A stretch of 23,714 nt of DNA from positions 11,707 through 35,420 of the forward strand of contig DJFE01000033.1 in the NCBI GenBank assembly GCA_002432025.1, read 5' to 3'. The translations under genes and the position numbers were made by a program. Shown piece by piece: positions 14,257-21,276 of the stretch (within the stretch, counting starts at the first letter, position 1; the number at the start of each line of letters is the position of its first letter). Source of the stretch: Candidatus Avelusimicrobium stercoris (GTDB lineage Bacteria > Elusimicrobiota > Elusimicrobia > Elusimicrobiales > Elusimicrobiaceae). The notes under the pieces were generated by a model. That model searched no databases. It had not been told where the DNA came from and saw only the letters and a list, made by a program, of their open reading frames with translations.

Positions 14257-16182
14257 TTAGTTAGCGCTTCCAGTGCCGTAATCTTCATACGGCATATCGT
14301 ACGGATTATTTACTGGAGCGGTGGACGGCTGCGTAGTATAGGCTTGAGCATTCGTCGGGGTATCATACGGAGAATAAGGCTGCTGAGTGGACGGATAAGC
14401 CGCCGAGCCGAGCGTATCGGGCGTATCCACCGGAACGGTCGTGGTTACGTCCGCAGCGGGAGCCGCCGTTTCCGTTTGGGCTTGGGTTTCTACTGGCTGT
14501 TCCGCAGGCGCGTGAGAAGCGGTCATCGTGCGGGTCGGTTTGGTCCACAAGCGTTCCGTTTTATAATTGCAAGAGGGGCAAAGTTCATCACCCGTTACCG
14601 CCGTCTGGCAGGCAGAGGTGCCGCAAGAAGCGGAAGCGGTTTTCTTTTGCGCCGAGCATTTCACAATCACGCGGCGGCGCAAGGTTTGTTTTTGGCCCTT
14701 CAAATCCGTAGCGGTCAATACCAAAGTATATTTACCGCAGGGGAGTTCCGGCCCGATAATACCTTTGCGGCCGTTCCACAAAATCTGGTGATAAACCGGC
14801 GTAAAGCCTTCCAACTGGCGGACAACATAATAGTTGCCGTCGCGGCCGTGCTGGACGACCTGCAAGAGCCAGTTATCAATCGGGTTTACCGTTTCCAACA
14901 CAGAAAAATCTACCGCATACGCTTCGCCCAACGCGCGGTCAATGGCGTGGCATTGGGGCACAATCGCCATACTGAGAAGCGGGGCTTTTTCGTTGCCTTC
15001 GTTCTTTTCCATACGGGTCGGCAATTTGGCGGTGTAGTCAAACACGATAGCAAGACCGTTCAAATTGGCAAAGCGGGCCGGCGGTTCCTGGTCGGCAAGA
15101 CCCAAGTTGTAATGCAATTTGCCTTGGGAAATGCCGCGGTTTACAAAATAAGAATTAAGCGCCATCGCCTGGCGGATACCCGAGAGGGTTACGTCGTCGG
15201 TGTAAGAACCGGGCGGCAAAATAACATAGCCCGCGCCCTGCACCAAGGCCAACATTTCGTAAATGCTGTTTAAGAGCGGCAAGGCTTCGGGGCGGAATTT
15301 GTTTCCGTCAAAAAGCACGTCGGCGTCAATATCCAAGGCATCGGGCATATTGTCGCGGAAATAAAGGTGCACGCCCTTGGCGGCATTGATTTTTTCAATG
15401 GCGGCGGCGGTCATAGAATCCAACTTTTGGTTGGTGTATAAATCGCGCGCTTCCACCGCTTCGGGAGACGTTAAATCGGTAAAAGTGGAATCAGCCGACG
15501 AGGTCAACGTGCCTTCTTGGCGGGCGGCATCCGTTACTGCCTGGGTTTGATTAGCAACAGCCTGCTCATCCGCATTTTGAACGGCTGTTCCGGCGACAGT
15601 TGCGACCCCGGCCACGGTGGAGGCTTCCACAGCGGCTTCGTTCACATCCGTGGCGGCCTGCAAAGCGTTTTGGCGCGCAGTATCAGCGGCTTCTTGGGCG
15701 GCTAATCGCTGCGCTTCAATGCGGTCCGTCAACGCCTGTTGTTGGGCGTTTACGTCGTTTACTAATCCTTCTTTGGCTGCGGCGGCCTGTTCTTGCGCTT
15801 CTTGGGCTTTGGCTTGCGCTTCGGCCGCGGCGGCTTGTGCCTGCTGTTGGGCTTCGGCCACAGCGTCGGTGGCTACGTCGTCCAGCGTTTTTACTTCGCC
15901 TTCTTTAAAATTAACATCCACTTCCACCGGGGTTTGAATACCGCCGATACGGTTATGGATTAATTCCACATATTTATTGGCTTCGGCTACTTGGTCTTTA
16001 TCGCCGTGAACCATCACGTCAATAAAATAGTCCATTGCTTCGCTGTCTTTATTTTTTTCGTACAGCGAGATACCTTTTGCCAACTGCTTGGCGGGCGAGG
16101 CCGCATAAACCAGCGTTCCCCCCGTCAATAAAAAGCATAAGAAAGAAACGGTCAAATAACTGAATATTTTATTTGTTTTCAT
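14257..16182 (-). CDS. Exported OmpA-like protein with coiled coil, first gene of the secretion operon
   Basis: The start at 16182 (MKTNKIF) is chosen because AGGA lies upstream and it begins a signal peptide (about 1-27, ending VYA|A); 641 residues result. A short helical repeat (about 30-80, TPR-like) is followed by an Ala/Gln/Glu-rich coiled coil (about 100-190). An OmpA-C-like domain (about 265-385) has the pattern VLFDGNKFRPEA, then SYTDD and an Arg where peptidoglycan binders keep TD and R. A beta-sandwich-like segment (400-510) follows. Four cysteines (C-x4-C and CPSC, about 520-538) could bind zinc or form disulfides, and the tail is rich in Pro, Thr and Tyr. It may anchor the machine to peptidoglycan. 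I do not recognise an established family for the full protein. Confidence 0.72.
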   Translation of the reverse strand: MKTNKIFSYLTVSFLCFLLTGGTLVYAASPAKQLAKGISLYEKNKDSEAMDYFIDVMVHGDKDQVAEANKYVELIHNRIGGIQTPVEVDVNFKEGEVKTLDDVATDAVAEAQQQAQAAAAEAQAKAQEAQEQAAAAKEGLVNDVNAQQQALTDRIEAQRLAAQEAADTARQNALQAATDVNEAAVEASTVAGVATVAGTAVQNADEQAVANQTQAVTDAARQEGTLTSSADSTFTDLTSPEAVEARDLYTNQKLDSMTAAAIEKINAAKGVHLYFRDNMPDALDIDADVLFDGNKFRPEALPLLNSIYEMLALVQGAGYVILPPGSYTDDVTLSGIRQAMALNSYFVNRGISQGKLHYNLGLADQEPPARFANLNGLAIVFDYTAKLPTRMEKNEGNEKAPLLSMAIVPQCHAIDRALGEAYAVDFSVLETVNPIDNWLLQVVQHGRDGNYYVVRQLEGFTPVYHQILWNGRKGIIGPELPCGKYTLVLTATDLKGQKQTLRRRVIVKCSAQKKTASASCGTSACQTAVTGDELCPSCNYKTERLWTKPTRTMTASHAPAEQPVETQAQTETAAPAADVTTTVPVDTPDTLGSAAYPSTQQPYSPYDTPTNAQAYTTQPSTAPVNNPYDMPYEDYGTGSAN

Positions 16183-16243
16183 TATTGATTTTCCTGTCCC
16201 TTGCGATAATAATGGGTTCACCCTGCAACACACAGATAATAGA

Positions 16244-16271
16244 ATTATAGCAATTTAGCGCGGTTTGTAAA
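16244..16271 (-). promoter_or_regulatory. Predicted sigma70 promoter of the secretion operon
   Basis: On the minus strand TTTACA (16271-16266) and TATAAT (16249-16244) are 16 bp apart. Transcription would begin near 16237, leaving a leader of about 55 nt before the ATG at 16182. The perfect -10 box and the short gap to the upstream gene make it the best candidate for the whole operon. Confidence 0.7.
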
Positions 16272-16302
16272 GCGCATTTTTTATAAACGCGGAAAATTGC
16301 CG

Positions 16303-18909
16303 TTATTCAAGCGCCTTTAAACGCGCCGTAGCCACCGCGTTTTGCGGGTAATAAAACAGCGCATCCAACAAACAGCGTTTGGCGTTTTTCACGTCCTCCG
16401 CCTTGCGGTAGAGGGTGGAAAGCGCGATATTGGCCCACAAATCGTCCGGGTGTTCGGCGAGCAATTGGTCCAAAACCTCTTTGGATTTAATGTCGTTGCC
16501 GGAAAGCGACAAAATGCGCGCGAGTAAAATCGGCCCGTTGGTGTCCTCGGGGTATTCCTTGATATACGCCTCTACATCACTGCGCAAGCGGTGCTGGTAA
16601 AATTCGGACATTTTTTCAAACTTGTCCGCCTTTTCCTGGTAGCGCTGCAACTGACGCGCCTGCGCCAAAATAGCGGGTTTATCCTTGGTTTTGCCATACA
16701 GCGCGTCCAAACGCGCGAGTAGTTCCTTATCCAAAGTATCCACGGTAAGGCCGCGCTTATAGACGTTTTTGGCGTATTCGGTATCGCCCAATTTTTGATG
16801 GATTTCCCCCGCCATACGCCACAGCACGGGCTCGTACGGGAAGAGTTTTAAACCTCGTTCCACCAACGACAAGGCGGTTTCGTCCGCATAGATAACATCT
16901 TCATCCAACAGTTGCGAAAGCATTTGATACGCCTGCAAATTGTATGGGTGCAATTTTAAATTATCCATTAAGTAATGCACGGCCTTTTTGTTGTCGTGCG
17001 TGCCCAAAGCGGCCAAGGCGGCGTGGAAATAGACCTCTTCGTAATACGAAGCCGCGGCAATCGTCTTTTCAAAGGCGGCCAAGGAGTCTTTATATTTGCC
17101 TTGTGCCAAAAGGACATTGCCCAAGCGGAAGCCCGCCTCGGTATTGGCCGGGTACAACTTTAACGCGCGGGAAAGATTCTCCACGGCGGCGGGGTAATTC
17201 TTCGCCGCAATTTCCTTTTGGCCCAAAAACGCGCGGTGTTCGCTTGCCAGCCACAACCCCTGCCACGCAATAACGGCCACGCAAAAGGCCAAAACGGCCA
17301 AGGCAACGGTTTTGGTAACCGGGTTGACGGTAATCACCACGCTGCGCTCTTCCTTGCCTACGCCGCTGACTTCGGCCCCGACAATCCACCAAAAGATAAA
17401 CGCTGGCACCACCGCGTGCAAGGAAATATTAAACATATTGTCCGCCAACATCCCCAAAATGCCGCAAAATAGCGCCTGCAAAAGTTGCTTTTTATCGCCC
17501 TCTTTTTTATGGGCGGCAAAGTCGCGCACTTCCAAAAAAAGCACCATAAACATAAAGAGGAACAAGCCTAAACCGACAATCCCCCCTTGCGCCAGTTGGA
17601 AGAACAGTTCGTTGTGCGGCGCGTGGGTAATGGTTTTTAGTTCGCGCAAATTGGGATAATGGAGCAAGGTTTTGGGCTGGTTTTGCTCAAAAGCCATTTG
17701 AAAATTTCCCAAACCGCTGCCCATTACGGGGCGGTCCAAAAAGATTTCCTTGGAAACATCCCACATAAACAAACGCTGGTGGAGCGACTGGAAGATATGG
17801 TCCTTATCAATGTTAAGCGTAATGTTAGAGGGCGTAACGAGGGATAGTTCCTTGGCGCGCGTGGCCACCGGGCGGGTAGCCGAAGCACCGTCTATATACA
17901 CAGACCCCCAGCCTACGCCTACGGCGAGCAGGGCAAGCAGGAATACACGGCCTTTGCGCTGCCAAATAAGTGAGCGCAAGGTACCGAACATCCACATCAT
18001 AATAAGCCCGCACAAGGCCCCCAGCCAGCACGAACGCGCCACGCCGAAGGATAAGAACAAAATATATACAAGCACTAACAGGCCATAGACGACAAAATCC
18101 TTTTTGCTGTCCGTGCGCATATAATACACGAGTAACGACGGCAACAGCATTACCACCGCAGAAGACAAAAAGTTCGGATTGCCAAAGGTGGAAAAGGCCT
18201 TGGTGGCAAACTGGTTGATTTCAAACGGCCATAAAAATTCAAGTCCAAGCGCCTGCAAAACGCCGTAACAGCAAGCCAAAAATACGGCAACAAACATCAG
18301 TACCAAAATATTTTCCTGCGTGAGTTTTTTTAGCACGCGCACGCCTAAATAAACGCCTAAAACCCACAACACGAGCGCGTACCAGTCAAACATTTGCGCA
18401 AAAAGGCCATCGGAAGCGATGTTCGTTTTTAGCATCGGCAAGAAGTACCACAACGCCCCCCACGCCAGAAAGAGCAAAATATAGTTGGTTTTGCTTTCAA
18501 TCACACCCGAAAAAACCACATTTTTGCTGATTACATACGCCCCCAAGGCCACAATACCCAGCAACGTGCCGTAATTGAGCAAACCGTAAAACATTGTTTG
18601 GCGCAAGGCCTGCGGTGCGGACGACACGGCAGAAAGCCACCCCACAACACACGCAATAACATAGACAAAAAAGGCCAAATCAAAAAATGTTTTAGTAAAA
18701 TCAATATCCTTTAAGCGCAAAAAGCGGAACGCCAAGGTACCGTAAATAAGGGCCAACAGCACATATAACAGCGTATTTTGCACAAAAAACGGGTTGGCGG
18801 TAAGGTCGGTAAAAAACACGAGCGGCACGACGAGGAAGCACATCGCCAGCAGCACGCGGATAATCTTCATATAGATAGTTTCTTTTTCGGGTTTGATTAA
18901 ATTTAGCAT
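16303..18909 (-). CDS. O-antigen ligase/Wzy_C-family membrane protein with TPR tail
   Basis: The start is taken at 18909 because a strong promoter at 18931-18959 rules out the longer frame beginning at 19074; an ATG at 18870 (MKIIRVLL) is an alternative. The protein is 868 residues. A dozen or so hydrophobic helices fill the first 555 residues. The Wzy_C/O-antigen ligase region (about 275-455) includes the large periplasmic loop with THAPHNELF (about 428-436), the place of the conserved histidine of WaaL- and PglL-type enzymes. From about 560 to the end are tetratricopeptide repeats. Members transfer glycans to lipid A or to proteins such as pilins, or polymerise O-antigen. Which it does here cannot be told. 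Lying just upstream of the secretion operon, it may glycosylate pilins; this is inference. Confidence 0.83.
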   Translation of the reverse strand: MLNLIKPEKETIYMKIIRVLLAMCFLVVPLVFFTDLTANPFFVQNTLLYVLLALIYGTLAFRFLRLKDIDFTKTFFDLAFFVYVIACVVGWLSAVSSAPQALRQTMFYGLLNYGTLLGIVALGAYVISKNVVFSGVIESKTNYILLFLAWGALWYFLPMLKTNIASDGLFAQMFDWYALVLWVLGVYLGVRVLKKLTQENILVLMFVAVFLACCYGVLQALGLEFLWPFEINQFATKAFSTFGNPNFLSSAVVMLLPSLLVYYMRTDSKKDFVVYGLLVLVYILFLSFGVARSCWLGALCGLIMMWMFGTLRSLIWQRKGRVFLLALLAVGVGWGSVYIDGASATRPVATRAKELSLVTPSNITLNIDKDHIFQSLHQRLFMWDVSKEIFLDRPVMGSGLGNFQMAFEQNQPKTLLHYPNLRELKTITHAPHNELFFQLAQGGIVGLGLFLFMFMVLFLEVRDFAAHKKEGDKKQLLQALFCGILGMLADNMFNISLHAVVPAFIFWWIVGAEVSGVGKEERSVVITVNPVTKTVALAVLAFCVAVIAWQGLWLASEHRAFLGQKEIAAKNYPAAVENLSRALKLYPANTEAGFRLGNVLLAQGKYKDSLAAFEKTIAAASYYEEVYFHAALAALGTHDNKKAVHYLMDNLKLHPYNLQAYQMLSQLLDEDVIYADETALSLVERGLKLFPYEPVLWRMAGEIHQKLGDTEYAKNVYKRGLTVDTLDKELLARLDALYGKTKDKPAILAQARQLQRYQEKADKFEKMSEFYQHRLRSDVEAYIKEYPEDTNGPILLARILSLSGNDIKSKEVLDQLLAEHPDDLWANIALSTLYRKAEDVKNAKRCLLDALFYYPQNAVATARLKALE

Positions 18910-18930
18910 AAAAAGTCCATAAAAAGGTTT

Positions 18931-18959
18931 ATTATATTGTAGTTTTTTACGATGTGCAA
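18931..18959 (-). promoter_or_regulatory. Predicted sigma70 promoter of the Wzy_C-TPR gene
   Basis: TTGCAC (18959-18954) and a perfect TATAAT (18936-18931) are 17 bp apart on the minus strand. Transcription would start at about 18924, only some 15 nt before the chosen ATG. A five-codon frame (ATG at 18920, MDFLC then stop) overlaps that start. Confidence 0.7.
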
Positions 18960-19030
18960 GGTAAAGGGGCCAAATTAGATTAGAAAAGAAGGGAAAATGA
19001 TACTTGATTGTAGACGACGAATAACGCGCC

Positions 19031-19117
19031 GTCATCCCATAAGGTTTTATATGGGATCTGCTGTTGCGTGCCAAAACACCAAAAGACGGATTCCCGACTA
19101 CTACATTCGGGAATGAC
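19031..19117. repeat. Composite palindromic repeat (GTCAT...ATGAC)
   Basis: Two perfect 8-bp inverted repeats, ATCCCATA/TATGGGAT (19034-19041 and 19050-19057) and ATTCCCGA/TCGGGAAT (19090-19097 and 19107-19114), are bounded by GTCAT and ATGAC. Same architecture as 235-314 with different arm sequences. Confidence 0.75.
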
Positions 19118-19134
19118 GGCTATATCTCTTGGTT

Positions 19135-19230
19135 GTCATCCCCGAGGAATTTAGTCGGGGATCTGTCGTTATAAAATAGAATAACAATAACAGCAACAAC
19201 AGATTCCCGGCTACAACACTCGGGAATGAC
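19135..19230. repeat. Composite palindromic repeat (GTCAT...ATGAC)
   Basis: ATCCCCGA/TCGGGGAT (19138-19145 and 19155-19162) and ATTCCCG/CGGGAAT (19203-19209 and 19221-19227) flank an A-rich linker with CTGTCGTTAT and several ACAA units. GTCAT and ATGAC are at the ends. It follows the previous unit by 17 bp. Confidence 0.75.
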
Positions 19231-19248
19231 GACTTTATGAAAAAAGAG

Positions 19249-19285
19249 GTCATTCTGAACTGGTGGCCCGCAGGGTTTTCAGAAT
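19249..19285. repeat. Half unit of the palindromic repeat
   Basis: GTCATTCTGAA (from 19249) pairs through ATTCTGAA (19252-19259) with TTCAGAAT (19278-19285) around an 18-nt GC-rich loop. It is a single palindrome without a matching second half and lies just left of the 80-bp copy at 19323. Confidence 0.65.
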
Positions 19286-19322
19286 CTACCGCTTGGGTAG
19301 TTTGCCGTTTATAAAAATAATA

Positions 19323-19402
19323 GTCATACTGGAAGGTTTCTGTCCAGTATCTACTCCTTATTTAATAACAACAGATCCTGGACTACAACTTTCCAGGATG
19401 AC
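19323..19402. repeat. 80-bp composite palindromic repeat, copy 2
   Basis: Identical to 235-314 except for three substitutions, two of which fall outside the paired arms' cores. Both 8-bp palindromes are perfectly kept. The two copies are about 19 kb apart in the same orientation, so this sequence has spread recently or is held constant. Confidence 0.85.
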
Positions 19403-19497
19403 GGCAACAAACACGGCAAAAGCAATAGGTTCTGAAAGCCCTGCGGGCAGCCAAATGCTTCGGGGATGCCTGAAACAGCACGCACCCCAAAAAACAC

Positions 19498-19529
19498 CGC
19501 CCCGCCGGGAATAAAATCCAAGCGGGGCG
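19498..19529 (-). terminator. Rho-independent terminator of the trigger factor gene
   Basis: CGCCCCGC (19498-19505) and GCGGGGCG (19522-19529) form a perfect 8-bp stem with a 16-nt loop. On the minus strand it is followed by GTGTTTTTT, and it lies 25 bp after the stop codon at 19554. Confidence 0.85.
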
Positions 19530-19553
19530 ATAGTTTCAATTTTTTCAGCAAAA

Positions 19554-20843
19554 TTATTTATATTTCGCTTCGGCTTTCAAGAAATCAAATACTTTGCGTT
19601 CGGAAAGCGTAGCCAAAATGTGGGCTTTGCGTTCGTCAAAGAAAGATTTAATTTTCTTTTCGTCCGCCTTATTTTGCGTGTTGGAAGCAAGGCTCTTATC
19701 CAATTCGGCTTTCCAGTCGGCCTCGGTGGCTTCCAAGTTTTCCTTTTTGGCAATGGCGTGCACGATGTAGCCAATGCGCAAGTCCTTTTCCACGCTGGGG
19801 CGGATGCGTTCTTCAAACGCTTTGCGCTGTTCAGCGTTTAATTGTTCGGGCTTCATTTGCGTCATACTGCGCACAAAGTTGTTGAGGGAAGATTCCGTAT
19901 ATTCTTCCACCAGGCTTTGCGGCAAGGCAAAATCGTTGGCTTTCACCAAGTGGTTTTCAATTTGGGCGATTTCGTCGCGGCGGGCGTTTTGCTTGGCTTC
20001 TTCGTCCAGGCTTTCCTTTACTTTGGCCTTCAAAGCGTCCAAGGTGTCAAAGCCCATATCTTTGGCGAAACTGTCGTCCAACGCGGGCACGAGTTTGTTT
20101 TTAATATCGTCCACAACCACGTGGAAGGAAAGCGTATCCTGGCCGTCTTTGGACTCAAAATCTTTTTCGTCGCCTTTTTTGAGGCCCTTAATGGCTTCGG
20201 CCAAGCCGGGCATCGTTTGCGGGGCGGCCATATCCACCAGTTCGCTGTCGGCGCTCAATTTGTAATCGTCTTTGCCGTTGCGCTGGCCTTTGTAATGCAC
20301 GACCGCATAGCATTTATCGTCAATGACGGCGCCGTCTTTGGCGCTTTCCAAGCGGGCGTTGGCATCCTGCACGCGGGCGAGGTTTTCGTTTACGTCAGCG
20401 TCCGTGGCGGTTTCGGGCTTTTTGGCAATTTCAATACCTTTGTAATCTTTTACGTCAAATTCCGGGGCGACATCTACCGCAATTTCAAACGGGAAGGATT
20501 TACCTTCGTTGAAATTGGCGAAATCGGCCTTGGTGAGGGTAGGAACGGCCACCGCATCCAACTTGGCGTCGGCAATAGCGGCGTTGATAGCGGCTTTAAC
20601 AGTCAAGTCCAAGGCGCGTTCTTTAATATGTCCGGCAAAATTTTGTTTAACGAGGTCAAGCGGCACTCTACCGGCGCGGAAACCTTGCATTTGCGCGCGG
20701 GATTGCACCTGCACGGCGGCGTTTTGAAAGCATTTAGTTACCAGTTCGGGGGCGGCTTCCACGGACAACGTAACGCGGCAGCCTTCTTTGCCTAATTGTT
20801 TGGTTTTTACTTCCCCGGCCTGGGCAGTTTTGAAGATGGACAT
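19554..20843 (-). CDS. tig: Trigger factor, ribosome-associated chaperone
   Basis: The ATG at 20843 is preferred because AGGAGT lies seven bases upstream; a GTG three codons earlier overlaps that site. The protein is 429 residues, the usual length. The ribosome-binding N-domain (about 1-110) carries GFRAGRVP (54-61), the signature loop (usually GFRxGKxP) that docks on ribosomal protein L23. An FKBP-type prolyl isomerase domain covers about 150-240, with the central helical chaperone domain after it. It acts in the cytosol on nascent chains, including exported proteins. The gene starts 37 bp after tRNA-Leu with no terminator between, so it is probably read with the tRNAs. The common clpP-clpX neighbours are not downstream; a terminator closes the unit. 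Confidence 0.95.
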   Translation of the reverse strand: MSIFKTAQAGEVKTKQLGKEGCRVTLSVEAAPELVTKCFQNAAVQVQSRAQMQGFRAGRVPLDLVKQNFAGHIKERALDLTVKAAINAAIADAKLDAVAVPTLTKADFANFNEGKSFPFEIAVDVAPEFDVKDYKGIEIAKKPETATDADVNENLARVQDANARLESAKDGAVIDDKCYAVVHYKGQRNGKDDYKLSADSELVDMAAPQTMPGLAEAIKGLKKGDEKDFESKDGQDTLSFHVVVDDIKNKLVPALDDSFAKDMGFDTLDALKAKVKESLDEEAKQNARRDEIAQIENHLVKANDFALPQSLVEEYTESSLNNFVRSMTQMKPEQLNAEQRKAFEERIRPSVEKDLRIGYIVHAIAKKENLEATEADWKAELDKSLASNTQNKADEKKIKSFFDERKAHILATLSERKVFDFLKAEAKYK

Positions 20844-20880
20844 CGTACTCACTCCTGTTGTATCGGCATAGCCGAAAATC

Positions 20881-20962
20881 TGGACGGAGAGGGACTTGAA
20901 CCCTCACGGATTGCTCCATACGCTCCTAAGGCGTACGCGTCTACCGGTTCCGCCACCCGTCC
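20881..20962 (-). tRNA. tRNA-Leu, anticodon UAG
   Basis: On the minus strand the acceptor arm GGACGGG pairs with the 3' CTCCGTCC region with one G-U. The anticodon stem TACGC/GCGTA encloses the loop CTTAGGA, giving UAG. A long variable arm (class II) and the T-loop GGTTCAAGTCC are present. The discriminator base is A and the 3' CCA is not encoded, so it must be added afterwards. Length is 82 nt. Confidence 0.95.
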
Positions 20963-21000
20963 TATATTTTTTCACTTCTTTTATGTTTGAAAATCCAAAG

Positions 21001-21073
21001 TGGGCCATGTGAGGCTCGAACTCACGACCTTACGCTTAAGAGGCGTCTGCTCTACCAACTGAGCTAATGGCCC
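21001..21073 (-). tRNA. tRNA-Lys, anticodon CUU
   Basis: On the minus strand the 73-nt cloverleaf begins GGGCCAT, with D-arm GCTCAGTTGGTAGAGC, anticodon loop CTCTTAA (CUU), T-arm GTGAG-TTCGAGC-CTCAC, and ends ATGGCCCA. CCA is not encoded. The outermost anticodon-stem pair is a G-A mismatch. It is 38 bp before tRNA-Leu. Confidence 0.95.
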
Positions 21074-21091
21074 GGAAAGGGTTATAACTAG

Positions 21092-21120
21092 ATTATAGCA
21101 AAAACGGCCTTGCGGGTAAA
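21092..21120 (-). promoter_or_regulatory. Predicted promoter of the tRNA-Lys, tRNA-Leu, tig unit
   Basis: TTTACC (21120-21115) and perfect TATAAT (21097-21092) are separated by 17 bp on the minus strand, with start expected near 21085, about 12 bp before mature tRNA-Lys. An inverted repeat AAACGGCC (21102-21109)/GGCCGTTT (21137-21144) straddles the -35 box. Confidence 0.75.
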
Positions 21121-21195
21121 CCTTTATTAAATGTACGGCCGTTTGAAGATAATTTATTGTAACAAATTTCACCGCGTTTAGCAAACCTTTTTAAA

Positions 21196-21225
21196 TTGAC
21201 AAAGCGCGCCCGCAAAAAATACAAT
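21196..21225 (+). promoter_or_regulatory. Predicted sigma70 promoter of the DUF885 gene
   Basis: A consensus TTGACA (21196-21201) is followed after 18 bp by TACAAT (21220-21225). Transcription would start near 21232, about 45 bp before the ATG. It faces away from the tRNA promoter. Confidence 0.7.
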
Positions 21226-21234
21226 ATCTTTGTC

Positions 21235-21253
21235 CGCTCCCCGGGAGCGTTTT
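21235..21253 (+). other. GC-rich hairpin plus T-run in the DUF885 leader
   Basis: CGCTCC (21235-21240) and GGAGCG (21244-21249) form a 6-bp stem with a 3-nt loop, followed by TTTT. It would lie at the very 5' end of the transcript and end about 24 bp before the ATG. It could protect the 5' end or attenuate transcription; a hairpin so near the start is less likely to terminate. Confidence 0.45.
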
Positions 21254-21276
21254 ACCTTACTCGCAAACAGGAATCT

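Noticed and set aside
16183..16233. Extended N-terminus of the OmpA-like protein starting at 16233
   Set aside because: It would put 17 residues before the signal peptide and leave almost no leader after the promoter; the ATG at 16182 has its own AGGA.
16272..16302. Terminator after the Wzy_C gene
   Set aside because: Only a weak stem with a wobble pair (GCGTTT/AAATGC) is visible and there is no T-run, so read-through into the secretion operon cannot be excluded.
18910..19074. Extended N-terminus of the Wzy_C protein starting at 19074
   Set aside because: The predicted promoter at 18931-18959 is inside it and the added residues run into the repeat region.
19031..19402. CRISPR array
   Set aside because: The units are palindromes with variable arms and irregular spacing; there is no constant repeat with unique spacers and no cas gene.
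19842..20795. Plus-strand open frame of 317 codons
   Set aside because: Lies opposite trigger factor; residues are a Phe/Gly/His-rich shadow with no domain.
21196..21276. Extended N-terminus of the DUF885 protein starting at 21196
   Set aside because: That start coincides with the TTGACA promoter box and would place 27 residues ahead of a good signal peptide.
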